From positions 30,095,629 through 30,159,628 of the forward strand of contig OW387147.1 in assembly GCA_936440205.1 (NCBI GenBank): 64,000 nucleotides of DNA. Reading direction: 5' to 3'. The stretch is from Lepidonotus clava (lineage: Eukaryota > Annelida > Polychaeta > Phyllodocida > Polynoidae). A model generated the notes under the pieces. The model worked only from the letters and a program-made list of their open reading frames with translations. It had not been told where the DNA came from and did no database searches. A program made the translations under genes and the position numbers. This document shows, piece after piece, positions 25,621-38,073 of this stretch (position 1 is the first letter of the stretch; every line of letters begins with the position of its first letter).

Positions 25621-27822
25621 AATTATGAGTCGGCAGTGGTCATAGATGAAGGCTCGTCGCCAAAACGTCCAGTGTTACAGACAGGGAGAAAATAATAATG
25701 ATTATAGATATAGAATTAATGGTACAAATGGAATACCAAAATATTGTACATGTAGCGAATACATTTTTTCATTCCATTCAAAATTCACACAAGAACAAAA
25801 GATTGACAAGATTATCTCAACCATTTTGATATAATAAAAAAAGAATTGCCATTTGTCGCAATTTTTCAAATTTTGTTGCCAAATTTAACCCATGTGTAAA
25901 GAATATCGCCCACATGTAAAGAATATAATATATCGTCGGAGACCATACTTTAATCTTAGGAATAGAGCCAAGATTTTAAAAGAGAAGGTGGGAAGGGTGT
26001 TAATGAGAGCACCCATATTCAGAACAGATCATAATAAAGAAGGAGAGGAGAGGAGCATTTGAATTGTGATGGAACAGAAGTGTCAAATTATACCCTTCCC
26101 TTTATCCTTTTATATCTATCAACAAAATCTACAGAGAAAGAGTGGGTAGGAAAGTATTATAGTCCGGCAACCTTGTCATGTGTGGGAGAATAAATTGTCT
26201 TAGCGGTGGGTGACTGCTTGGCCCCTTGTTGTTAGGGGAGCACAAAGGGACATTGAAACATACGGGTAACATGGGTGGGGCCTTTTGATGGTTTGACATT
26301 GGAGCAATACCCATCATCCATCAGACAGGATATAATAGGCTAAAGTGGACTTCCCCTACTTATCCCAGGCAGTTGAACAGAACCAGTGTTACCGAATATT
26401 GGTTTTTATGATTTTGAAGATTTAAGTGTGATGAATCAGATATCACTGTGTAATTCAAAGGCACGAGTTTTCAAAACATGTAAGTTTAGTCATAATTAGT
26501 AATAAAAGATGCAAAATAAATGTCTAGACTCTGATTGTCAAGATATATTATCATTTAGCTTTTAAAAATGAAACATACAGAGTAGCAGGAGAAGTTACAT
26601 GTTGGTACAAAATCTAATAATTAGAGCACAAATAATTAAGAAGCATATAACTGGAAGTGACCTCTGTAAGGGTCAACACGACCATGTGATCTGAACTAAC
26701 CAATAGAGTTCAAGTTGAGGTGATATAAAGCAGATAGATGCATGAGAATAAACAGTCCCTTTAAGGTACTCAATGTGTTCACAGCTCTTCCTTCCTTGGT
26801 CAGAACCATCTCCAGACATAGAATAATTAGAGAAAATGGGGAATGAAGCATGAAAAGACAAATATAGGCCTAGTTTAGGGTTAACACAGGATTGTAGGAG
26901 TTAGAAAATATCAACAAATCGGGGCACAAGAACAAAGACCATGGCAACAGAGAATGCCATTACAATATGGGCAGGCACGGGCGGCAGGCCAACATGTTAC
27001 CACCCCTTTTCTTTGGGTGACAACCTGAAGATCGGTTCCCTGCTAGGGGCATGAGCAGACCAGTAGAACCACTGCACAATATCAGTGTGACTGTGGGCTC
27101 GTGATGCCCTTGTAGCTAGTTAAGCCAAAACCTTTTCCCCCTCTATCTTAGATTCACTCCATTAGCCACCTTCGATGATGACTCCCCATTCTGACCACCC
27201 TTGTGCACAAAGCATGACTCAGGGACATGCGACCTATCTCAATATTTTTGTGCTTGGTCTGCAAAGCCGCACCCGAGCCCGAATCTCAGGCAAGCGTCCA
27301 TTCCCCAAGTCCCCATTCTTTCATTCCAGGAGGAATGACTGGACCTGGTGAGAGGCCAAACTAAAAATGAAAATGAGCTCTGATATCAATCAAAGATCCC
27401 TCTTTATGCCACATGAGTAACTCAATACAATAAAGTAAATGATGAGACCGGTAATGCATATTCTAAGGTAAAACTCACAAACTTCGTATTGCAGCTTATG
27501 GCAGCTGGTTGTAGTAGGCGATCAGTTGAAGTACTACAAAGCCCGTTTACCAGCTTCTTGGTCCCAGGTAAGAGGGTCCACTTACTGTAATATATTTGTA
27601 TAGGGTAGGTGTCAACTGCTGGGATACTGTGAATGGACACACCTACATGTGCTTTTCTATCTTTATCGATTTGTATTATTCTGATTATAGATATTTGTCA
27701 GTAGCCTCTTGATTGGCAGTTGCAGCGGAAGGCATTCTTACACATTAATAATTGATTTGTTTTTTCCGTCTTATTCTTCTTTATTCAATTTTTTTTTGGT
27801 GAGGCTCTTACGAATTCTGACG
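25621..27822. other. Gene-free stretch
   Basis: No gene, array or paired terminal repeat was recognised. Short frames with no domain, and mixed-composition sequence around 27.0-27.35 kb of unknown nature. Confidence 0.4.
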
Positions 27823-27906
27823 TCACTCCACATAAGATGAACATTTGTATTTCAACTGCGGTATATACCGCAGTTGAAATACAAATGTTCATCTTATGTG
27901 GAGTGA
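27823..27906. repeat. Perfect 84-bp palindrome, no spacer
   Basis: Two 42-bp arms meet at 27864/27865 with no loop, in the centre of GCGGTATATACCGC, and every base pairs. The outermost pair is T27823 with A27906; the next pair fails. No clear target-site duplication is seen: CTGACG lies to the left and TATATT to the right. It may be a fold-back insertion, an inverted duplication at a break, or an assembly artefact. Confidence 0.95.
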
Positions 27907-28074
27907 TATATTATATATATATGGGCTCTACCTCTTATTTGCACATTAAGTAATTGCATTGTCATATCCATGTTATTCAGGGTCATGAAAATAATAAAAG
28001 TATGAGAGTGGGCAGGCATTCATGCAGAGCGTCACACCCTCCATCCTCTCCACACTGGCTCCACACTGAGCAAA

Positions 28075-28327
28075 CCCAGCCAGCTTGCGACGTATCAAAA
28101 ACGTTCTGCAACCATACTTTTATAGTCAGTTTTTTACTTACTAAGATGGCATGTAATAATTACGTTATTGATGCTGAGGTTGAAACATCACCAAATCAGA
28201 ATGTTATTATAGAAATATTTTTGGTGAGGTTAGGACAAATCCAAAACAGAACATAATAAGAACATTCTGTTCGGGTTGAAGAACATAACCAGAACCTTGC
28301 AGCAACGTAATTGGGATTCATCAAAAG
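28075..28327 (+). repeat. Dispersed repeat, copy A
   Basis: It begins CCCAGCCAGCTTGCGACGTA and ends GCAACGTAATTGGGATTCAT. It matches copy B at 56182-56477 along its length in the same orientation with moderate divergence, including shared TTACTAAGATGGCA and ATTACGTTATTGA. Copy A lacks about 45 bp present in B. No coding capacity and no tRNA-like boxes were seen, so it is a MITE or SINE body of unknown family. Confidence 0.85.
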
Positions 28328-28502
28328 AATGTAACAAGAACCAAATACAGAACCAACCAGACCGTTGCTGCAACATTATAATAACATCACACCTTGGCTA
28401 GGAAGCCTTTCCCGCCTTCATATTCACTTGGTTTTGAACTAGTGAACACTTGGATAATACCACAAACTCTTTTTTCACACATAATATGTGTGTGTAAAAA
28501 TG

Positions 28503-28505
<3 letters not shown>

Positions 28506-28540
<35 letters not shown>
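28506..28540. repeat. (TA)n microsatellite
   Basis: About 17 uninterrupted TA units, seen directly. Confidence 0.95.
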
Positions 28541-28544
<4 letters not shown>

Positions 28545-30842
28545 CGATGTGTATACATTGTTCGTCTTCTGAGTGGTTTCATTGATCCTTTATTCTGGTA
28601 TTCCCCATACAACCTTGAGCGGAACGTTCGCACTAAAGATAGTGTATGGTGCTTTTGATACTTGGATTGGAAACCACAAAAATAGATCTATATACCTTGA
28701 CCTTTATGAGAACACACTAGACTTATAGGCCTACTACTTCTGTACGTGTCCTTTTCCATCTGGGTTTGGGCCATGTGTATACTATCAGTCCGTCATATAA
28801 AGGTACACACAGATAAAGGCAGCCACGCCTACGCTGTCCTCTTCAGCACGTTCTAGTCATCACTAGGCTCTTGTATGGTCTTCCAACATTTTAGGAGTGC
28901 CAAGGTCACTTGACCATGACAATATTGTGATTAAGGGTTGGTTAAAAGTTTCTTTATTTGATTTCTGTTCTTTGATAGTTGGATATTAGGAAATATATCC
29001 AAATCATGTGCGGGTGAATACGACTGTTATTTCTTGGGCCCTTGTTTTTCGTCTAAACGTGACACTGTGCTGAACGCTGATGGTTGCATCGAACAAGATA
29101 GCTTAATCTTCTATAAGGCTGAAAAACTCAGTATAAAGGATTAGCAGCAGAAATTCAATATAGCCTAACTACTTGTATTACAGCGTCTACAGTGTCAAAT
29201 CTCACACTTGACGTGCTGAATGGCACAGAAGGTCGCTGGTCGCCCGTGGTCCTGTCATTGTCAGTCGGTGAAGACGCGGGGAACAAAATAACGATCCCGT
29301 AAAGAGGTCAGAGGTCACTTCGTCTACATGGTAACGAGGCTGACGTGACGTCATCTGACTGTAGGGTCGTTCAACAAACACCCATGACTTACTAGCCGTG
29401 GAATTGCAAGGTCATGAGTGATCAAATAGAGACTTAGGACTTTTATTTCATTTTGATCCATTTGCACAGGGATGTGAAGTAAAATGTTAAGTTGTGAAGT
29501 AACTAACATTTGCAGTGGCGGATGTAGAGTGGGGCACCTGGAGGGCCTAGCGGATATTGTTTAATGTTAGAATTGGGCGCCCCCCCCCCCCCCTCCGTTG
29601 AAAATGTATGGATCTGTCCCTGCTTTGGGTGTAAATACATGGTTGTATTTTCAGTATTCCTAGTAGAAAATTAGGCTGTGACAATATTTGAATTAGCGAA
29701 GAAGACAACGACATTTATGTTCAACATGAAATATTGACCTTTCCTTAACAAGGGGCTGATCCAAAATTTATACAACATTAAGGAAAGGGGGTTAAGGCCC
29801 CCAGAACCCCTTCGATCCATCCCTTAAAATCAAACTTCAAAAGCAAGACATAACCTTTTTAAATGGATAAGTGAGTTGGGATTGCATGCATGATTATCAG
29901 ATTTAATCCGATTATCTGACTCAAGAAGAGCCTTTTTCATTTTCCCCTTTGCTGTCTTTGTTTTACAACGCCCCGAAAGTACTTCCTTTCAAATTACTTT
30001 TTTAACCCGAGTTCTCTTCCTGCGTCTCTTAAGTGTCTTACCTGTCCTCACCCTTTTTCAGGTGAGTCTTCTTATTACGCCCCGCCTTAACATCAAAGAG
30101 GTTCCGGCCCCAACACGGGGAATCGATCCTTCGTCCCGATCTGACGCCTCCCGCCCCCACAACTGACCAAAGGACACCCCACTCTATGGGTGCATTTCCA
30201 TGGCAGAGTTTTCTCTTTTCATCCTAAAGCGGAAAGACGTTTTTTGAAACCCAAACCTCTTTTCTTTGGGGGTACGCACCAAGGTAATGTTTCTGAGAAG
30301 TACGTCGATGGAAACAAAGGGGGGACGACTCAACGGCTTGAATAGGGGTATTCATTAATTATTTGAAGACAGATGAAAGAGGGAATAGTCAGATAGTGCC
30401 TGAGTTGCCAGATTATGACTCTCGTTCAGAAAATACAAACAATGTGAAAATATGTAATTGCGGTGATCCTGCAGATATGCATCTGCAACGTATACAAAAG
30501 TAAGATGAATCACATTATTCATTAAAGCATATATGCAACTAGAAATAATAATTATGACTGTGTTTGGTAAAGGTAAACAGAGCAAAATAACTCCTTTTAG
30601 ACTTGAATATTTATACTTTTGTTTTCAGTCCTCATTTCAATCGTAGCCCTATAGTATAGCTTTATGAATATAAGGGTGGTGGACAGTGACAAACGGGTTG
30701 AGATGAGGGAATTAGGGAGGGGAGATGGTATATCCGACCTCCATTCACGGACCCTCCATACCACCCCCAGTGCACGGGTCATCCTTGTTATGGTGATCAG
30801 GCATGGAAGACATATGGCCCCACAGGGACTAACCACCCTTTG
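28541..30842. other. Gene-free stretch
   Basis: No gene is supported. A C homopolymer of about 14 lies at 29580. The sequence at 30.0-30.3 kb is somewhat GC-richer, without recognisable content. Confidence 0.4.
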
Positions 30843-30904
30843 GTCGTGTGGTATCAGCACAGCCCCTTTATTCCTCAAGGTGCAGGTTCGAGTCCCTCAC
30901 GGCA
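30843..30904 (+). pseudogene. tRNA-like remnant (possible SINE head)
   Basis: The sequence starts GTCGTG and ends CACGGCA. These pair as a six-base-pair acceptor stem with one G-U, followed by a discriminator-like A. A good B-box/T-loop, GGTTCGAGTCC, lies at 30885. The whole is 62 nt, too short for a tRNA, and most of the D arm is missing. This suggests a decayed tRNA or the tRNA-derived head of a SINE. No anticodon is assigned. Confidence 0.4.
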
Positions 30905-31439
30905 AAGGATTTTCGGTTATGGATGACTTTGGGCTAAATGCCAGAATGCCGACCAGGTAGTTTTCAAATGGGAGGTTGGGTTGGGTGACATGTGGGGTAA
31001 AGGGTGACTGACGTCATCAGCCACAGACAAGGAGAGAGGGGACAATTACACAAGGGGTTGGGGACGGGTGGTAATGGTAACAGGGGCAGATCTAGAGATT
31101 TCCAAAAGGGGCCGCCCCAATGTAAATACTTTGAGTGACTCGAAAATCCATCATCAAAAAGTAATATTCGGCTAAAAATAGAGGATGCGCACGCGTAGAT
31201 CCTCAGTTGAATATCATAGGGGGGGGGGGGAAACAGAAAAGTAGTTCCAACCTAATGAGAGGGGAATGTATCCTAGCTCCCCACCGCTAATTAAGTCAGC
31301 AATAGAAGAATGTGTACAAATAAGAAGTCAAAATCCTGTAGCTTTAAGTGATAAGCTGTAGTGTTGACAGTAATGCTCATTCCATCGATAAATTGCATGT
31401 ATTTGTAGAAAGGACTACCAAATGCACATTTCCAACCTT

Positions 31440-31960
31440 GGTCCCTAGTTTGTACTTGCTCCAACAAAGGGCAAGACTCGGGCCGCCCGTCAGTTCTTCC
31501 GGAGATATATTCCAACCGGAAGTCCGTAATGCAGGTCTGCCCATGCGCACACTCGAAGTGACCGACAATCGAAGCCGGCCGCGTCCCTCGGCGGCGGCCA
31601 TTTTGTAGCGGTAGGAGAGGAGGCCATGTAAGTGAGCATTACGGCCAATGCCCTGATTTATCGCCCACACTTACCCTGATACAATTGTAGCCATCGGAGA
31701 GCACGGCCGTCAAAATAAATGCGGCCCGAGGCCTTGCCCACATAAACAATCGCCATTTAGCCCCGTCCCTACACTCCCCATGGCCAGACGCCGACCGTGG
31801 CGCCATCTGCGACGCCATTATCTACACACCGGAAGTCACGTGTTCATCCCAGAACTCCCCGGGTCGTCAACCGGAAGTGTGCAGTACCTGTCGTCATCAT
31901 GCGCATGTCTGAGCCGTGTCTCAACCTCGTTTTCATTCCCATGCAGACTGAGTTTTTCAT
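31440..31960. promoter_or_regulatory. Likely CpG-type (possibly bidirectional) promoter
   Basis: CCGGAAGT, a strong ETS site, occurs three times, at 31516, 31829 and 31871. The second abuts the E-box CACGTG (31837-31842). The sequence CGGCGGCCATTTTG near 31600 is a full YY1 site on the minus strand, and further CGCCATC/CGCCATT cores lie near 31751, 31801 and 31813. Two ATGCGCA NRF1-like halves are also present. On the minus strand the YY1 site supplies an ATG (31599-31601) starting MAAAEGRGRL. On the plus strand CCATGTAAGTGAG at 31624 looks like a splice donor. No downstream exon was identified on either strand. Confidence 0.5.
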
Positions 31961-33159
31961 GTTTTATCTTCTTTATGTATTTTTTTGCTGTTTCATAAGT
32001 GTCCGTTCAAAGACTTTTTGTTCTTGTGCAGACACTGACGCAGGTGGTCTGACACTCGAATTCTATAGGGTCATTTCTTTTGACAACCGCTCCTATCGTA
32101 TTACTAGAACAAAACTGAATTGCTATGATCAGCATGGGCTTCGCATCGAGTGAGAAGTCGTTTTGTCTGTATGATCGCAGAAATTGAAATTAGCAGGATT
32201 TAAATTGTCGACATTCAGCTGCGTGTTTCCGGCTATCACGCTTTATGAGAAGATTATCTTAAAGGAAGTCCAATATACATTCTCATATCAATTGCTTTAG
32301 ATATTTTAATGCTCATCTAAAAGAGCAGCTGAGAATTCAAATTCTCTATACATTTATTAACTGGACATTCCAAAGAATTCGATTACTTAAAAATTGATGG
32401 CATAAGGCCTAAAGAAGAACTAAGCAAATATGCACATTTCGGAAAACCACATCTTTCACGGAAAATTGAGATAGTATTAGAACCTTACCGTTTCAATTAC
32501 CAGGTTCAAGTAAGTTGCATTACCTCATTTTATTTATTCAATGAGTATACTTGTCAGTTATGCAGTAGCGGGTATGTGTACCCATTGGAAGGGGCGTCAC
32601 ACGGAAAATGGTAGGCCTACCCATGATAATGGATCACAACTGATGGTGAGAACTGGAAAATATCCTAATTTTCATGTTCGCGTTTTAATTCTTCCCATCT
32701 TTGTAATAGCCCCCCAAAAGGACTCTCTATACATAATAATTTGAGCAAACGTTCGGTCCGAGAAAAGACGGGTGTTTTTCAGTCTATAGATTCTGAATGG
32801 GCAAGGCACTATTTCTGTATGCTCAATGTTGCGCTGCCACTCGTGATCTAGAGTAGTAGGAAATTGAAACTCGTGCCTCGCCATTTGAATCACAAGATTT
32901 CCAGGGGAAAGACAGAGAAAGCACAGTTCGAAGAGGGGCAAAAGGTAGGGTAAAAGAGCAATTCAGTTTGTGATGGTCAACGAATAAAATAAATCTCCGA
33001 CCTTACTGTAGATTCACACTGAGTGATTTCTTTCTTTGGAAGGCCCAACGGCCACAGCTCTAACCATAAAAGTGAATTTAATCTGTTGAGTCATGTTTGA
33101 GACATATTGCAGCCATATTTATCCAGGTAAAGTAATCTAACGCACAGGTGAAATATGAC

Positions 33160-33214
<55 letters not shown>

Positions 33215-36200
33215 AAAGACTTAGATAGTTGAGGTGTATGGATAATTAAGAATTCATTCATTAAGGCCCTTCATTACAATAGTACTGTAATGAAAGTTGC
33301 CTATTCTATTCCATAAAGAGATGACATAAAGCCTACACTGAAGGGCTGATCTGTGCTGTCTCGATGCTCAGATACTCATGAAGGGAAAAAGTACGGCATG
33401 CTGAAGGACGATAAATCATCAAAATAATTCCATGTCCTTAAACACATCTTTCAAAACTTATCTTTCAACATTAATTTCCTTTGATCGTGCATTAGGACTC
33501 ATCTTTGCCCTAAAGTAAGCCCGAGAGTCATAGCTCAAGCCGCCAGAAAGACGTGTATGTTTTACTACCTAAAGAAATATCCATCAACTGCTAATAAGCG
33601 AATAGACTTTAATATTGACGCAAATACTTGTTTTCCATCGCTCCTGCGTGTCCCGGTCTTAAGCGCAATACTTTAAATTTGGGAATGATGCACAATCTTT
33701 AATGACTTTAAAGGCTGAAGGCCATCACCATCACAGAGAGAGCCATTTTTTTTAATTTGTATGTGCTAAACTGTCTTATCGTTCGTTATGGTTGACTGCC
33801 GTTATACATACGATTATAAAAACATAATCTAGGACCCAAATATGTTAAAATGTAAAATTCAAATTTAAAGATTAAGCGCAAATCAGTCATTTGAGAATGC
33901 AATCTATGGTGACCTGTGATGATACCCAGGGGATACCAATCGCTCGTGACAACAATTACATCGTCTGTGGAAAAATCAGAGAAAGGTAACTACTATGCTA
34001 ATAACCTACTGCACTTGTCAAGTGAGAATAAATGCCACCTTTAATAAGAAAACGATCAGATCATACGATGTGTATGTAAGGTAGTCTAAATCCAGCCTCA
34101 GAGTCTCGTTTTAACATGTTGGGAAGGGACCAGGTGGTTGGAGACATAAAAGGGGGCAGGGAACTGCAATGGTTCAAACTAACTGGAAGCGCCGTACAGA
34201 ACTCACATGTCAGTGTATAGTCACAGATGTCTGGTGTACATAAAGGGCTAAGTCCAAAGCCAGCTCTAGAGCAGGACTGTTGCCTTGTAACATCAAAGTA
34301 ACATAAACTTTATAAGCTGTACTACTTAGATCATAGAGGGTAACAGAAATGCGTCTTCAATTCAACATTTTGAAAAGAATTCATTGAATATCGCTGTAGT
34401 TGTCAGTTTTCTAAAGGAAATCTATCTTCATCTTGGAAATATAATTTATTCAGATATTGTTGATAACAGTAAAAGTAACTTGCAATAGAACTTATTTTAT
34501 TTATAATGAATAAAAGTTGTTCCAAGTTGGGTGTGCTGACTCAACTATCTCATCATAACTGAATCTTTAGGTTTTAAGAAATAGTTCCATTTCGGGAACT
34601 ACCGTCAGGATGATTGACTATCAAGTTTACTGGTTTACAACCATTAAACGGACAGTTCTGCAGATACTCGAAATGAATAAAAAGAATTGTAAACAAAATT
34701 TATGTCAGCCACATTATGGCCCTAACAATCTAAGAAAAAGAAAATCTACCAAAAAATGGTATAACAAGCATCTTCAAAATTGGCAGTTACTTCCGCCTTA
34801 GTCCTTTAATTCTTTAAGAATTAATCTATTTAGAACAAGAAACTGGACAACGATAACCGATTCTGGGACAACCATCCCCATTTCATATTGACCAACGACA
34901 CCATGGCGTGGTTCAAACCTTCCTCCACCCCCAAGCCCCTTATGACCTGCCAGCGACCACCCAATACTGGTGTTACAGACGCCGGGAGGCTTGACCCCCA
35001 GACAGGGGCACTCCTAAACTGTTATTACAGAGTCGGCGGGCTCGACCCGCCCAATACTCTGTCAGGATCTGGGGTGAACTGGTGGGGTCCAGACCTGGAT
35101 ATGGCTGATTCTAAGGAAAGAGATGACAGCCAGCCGAAAATGACTTAGGATACTCTTTATATAACCAATACATGCATATAAAAGACATTCAATCTCTCTG
35201 GAAAACTCTGCCTGAAATACAGGCGTTTACTTCCTGAATCAGGTTTTTATTTATTCCCTTCACTCCCTGAAGGAACAGTATGCTTACTTTACTATAAATC
35301 ACGATTTTCCTTCATTAAAGGGTAGTTCTTGTATGATTGTGGCCCGAAAATTGGTGAAAGTCAAATAAAAAGATGTTCAAGAGTATATATATATATCAGA
35401 CGCATTAATATCAATATGATTCCAACAGTAGCAGTTGTTTTTTTTATTTTGCAACTCACAAAAGGGGTTTCTCCTTCAAACAAATTTAGAACAATTGAGT
35501 AAGTAGGCCTAATTGTGTGATGGTTATGTGTTGGCTTGGTTGTTATTGAATGATACCGAAATTTTTTAGACCTGAGAAATCGGGAATAACATTTAGAAAG
35601 TTCCCAATGAAGCTAGATGCTGTCTAATTTATGTCTAATTTCTTTTTTGTAGAAAAGGTCTTTTCCTTTTGACAAATGGATAAATCCTTTCAATAGTGTG
35701 AAATTAGATATGGCAACACGTGCCTCTTTTTTGACAAACAATATAAACAAGATACCAATTGCAAAACGCAGGCACATTTTCAGGCACGGCAGTGTCCCCT
35801 TGTGTGTGCAAAGCGAACCACGGTAATTGTGACCTTGGCGCTATCTGACGCAAACAAAATGAAACATTTCTATACAATTTCATAACTTAATACGTATACA
35901 TGTGTTCTCGGGTGCATTGCCATGGCACGGTTATTGAAATTTATGTCTTTCGTTTAATTTTTTTGAGGGTATGAATCACTAGCTAGGTCTAATCACTTGA
36001 TTGTTTAACACGAAAAAGCAGTAGACGATTTCAGTAAAAAGATTTAATTTGGTTAGTACAGGTTAGCATGGGCTTGGCCTCGCATACCCCAGTTTATTAA
36101 GAAATAGTTTCCGTCTATATAACCTTTATCACAATAGTTGGATTTTGATCATTTTCAAGTTGGGGACCAAATCGTAGTTTAACCTTTAGATATAGAGCCA

Positions 36201-37301
36201 CCACAAACCCACACAATTAAACAATTTTTGTTTATTTAGTTCAATTCCGAAGCAGTACAGATCTTCCATTGGTAATCTAAATCAAATTTTGCCATCAAGT
36301 AAATATGCAATTTTATTTCAAGACAAAGTTTTCTTTTGGATTTGATTCTTATCTCCATTATCATACATCTGTGTTATTGATCTAAATGACATATTCCAAG
36401 AAGCAAGGAGCAGGAATATTGGGAATACACTGTACAGTCATATGTATCATGAATATCTTTATAAAGTTCTCGTGATTTCCTTACCCTTTCCACAAAGATA
36501 TACATATAGAAGCTTGGGAGGTATAGAAAAATAGGGAACTTGTCTCGGAGGCAATTCAAAGTCCAGATTACACAATGCTCCTTATCGTTATTTTACTTGA
36601 ATGAGCTTAAATATCCAACCCAAAGCTTTTAATTCGAAATAACAATGTGAAGCAATATTATCCCTTTCATTGCCTTGTTTAAATCAAATCTGTGTTAGGA
36701 TTTGGTAATATTAGTACCTTCTTTAACCAAAGGTTACATTGTGCTTAAAAAGTATGTAAGGTACATTTGGAAAGTTTAGTTCATAACAGTACTCCATAGA
36801 ATTACAAGTCACATAATTGTCCAAGAACCAGCCACAAAGTATCTCAAATGTTTGATGTGTAATTACCACTGATGACAAGTTATCCGGGAACATTTCGAAT
36901 GACTTTTTTCATACTTCTCTCTTTTCAAAAATGAATTATATACCCATGGCATAAGTACATACATTCTATTTTATATACCACGTTGCCAAATCGTGACTAG
37001 TAGGAAAAGTGCTTGTATTTCAAACGGATTGTTTAGATACCCACATCATAACAACGCATTGTGAATTTAGCCTTACTAGTTCTTTTATCTGAGTCCGACG
37101 CTTTTCTCTTGAATAACGGTTACAATTTCTTAATCCTAAGCTTACCATGCATTGTACTGAAATATACATGTTACAAAAGGTGTAACGGCTTAAAATGTAA
37201 GCAAAAGCATTTCTGCAATTTCAGTATAGTCTATAATTTTAAGTTGAACTTTTTAAACGATCCAAATATGCATTTCCTTACCAAAAACAAAAATCACTAT
37301 T
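31961..37301. other. Gene-free stretch
   Basis: Besides an (AC)n run, I see only AT-rich DNA. A GC-richer island lies at 34.90-35.15 kb with two related segments (TTACAGACGCCGGGAGGC and TTACAGAGTCGGCGGGC) and the hairpin GGCGGG-CTCGA-CCCGCC near 35035. It encodes nothing recognisable. Confidence 0.4.
33160..33212. repeat. (AC)n microsatellite
   Basis: About 26 uninterrupted AC units, seen directly. Confidence 0.95.
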
Positions 37302-37372
37302 GTATATATATATATATATATATAGATAGATATATATATAGATATAGATATATATATATATATATATATATA
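37302..37372. repeat. (TA)n / (GATA)-like microsatellite
   Basis: TA runs interspersed with GATAGATA and GATATAGATA. It lies just downstream, in gene orientation, of the minus-strand stop codon at 37519. Confidence 0.9.
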
Positions 37373-37518
37373 ATGTCTTATCGTTTATCTATCCTTTGTT
37401 AACATCAGAATAAAATACCATACACTTTCAATGCAACATTTTTAACGTGAGGCGATTTTATCAAACAGTCATCATGACGTCAAAACCAGTTTGATGACTG
37501 CCTGTTTGGTTTACACAT

Positions 37519-37693
37519 TTATTGGAATGTTACAACGGTTTGTGGTGTTGTTGGGTTGATCATGGGGTTTCTACGCAGTGTCACCATTTGTTGAACACCC
37601 CTGAACTGAAAGGGTCCTTGCATAACTTGTTGACCAACAAATATTTGACCCTGTACTGGTTGCTGGTTTACTGAAGTTGCTGTTCGCCTTCTT
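37519..37693 (-). CDS. Last exon: cytoplasmic tail and stop
   Basis: The acceptor is TTTTTCAG at 37694-37701. The exon completes the AG left by the membrane exon as AGA, giving RRRRTATSV straight after the transmembrane segment, a typical basic stop-transfer. The 57-residue tail is Gln/Val-rich (GQIFVGQQVMQGPFQFRGVQ), has a second RR, contains no recognised signalling motif, and ends VVTFQ then TAA at 37519-37521. AATAAA overlaps the stop codon; a usable polyadenylation site further down was not identified. Confidence 0.8.
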
Positions 37694-37722
37694 CTGAAAA
37701 ATTCAAGGACATTAGAACATTA

Positions 37723-37780
37723 TGATATAACAATGAATGTCCAGTTAAATGCATTTAACTGGACATTCATTGTTATATCA
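37723..37780. repeat. Perfect 58-bp palindrome, no spacer
   Basis: Two 29-bp arms meet at 37751/37752 inside TTAAATGCATTTAA. It lies in the last intron of the minus-strand gene, 30 bp from the final acceptor, and two bases from the minisatellite that follows. Its arms are unrelated to those of the 84-bp palindrome at 27.8 kb. Confidence 0.95.
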
Positions 37781-37782
37781 CA

Positions 37783-37980
37783 GATGGGGGACGGCCCCCA
37801 GAGGTGAAGGACGACCCCAGAGGTGGAGGACGACCCCCCAGAGATGAAGGACGACCCCCCAGAGATGAAGGACGACCCCAGAGGTGGAGGACGACCCCAG
37901 AGGTGGAGGACGACCCCCAGAGGTGGAGGACGACCCCCAGAGGTGGAGGACGACCCCAGAGGTGGTGGACGACCCCCAGA
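37783..37980 (+). repeat. GC-rich minisatellite, ~20-bp unit
   Basis: About ten units of GAGGTGGAGGACGACCCCCA, 18-21 bp each. They vary in C-run length and in GGTGGA versus GATGAA. The array lies in the last intron. It opens frames in several phases, which are by-products, since splicing removes it. Confidence 0.95.
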
Positions 37981-38073
37981 TGTGACAGCCATCCAATAAG
38001 AGGAAATGCAAATTATAAGTCTAATAAAAGCCCCTAAAAATACCCTACATAATGAGCCCACATGGGACCCAAT

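Noticed and set aside
34888-35148. 86-codon frame and a T-arm-like hairpin GGCGGG-CTCGA-CCCGCC
   Set aside because: No acceptor or D-arm pairing for a tRNA and no protein domain; left as a GC-rich island.
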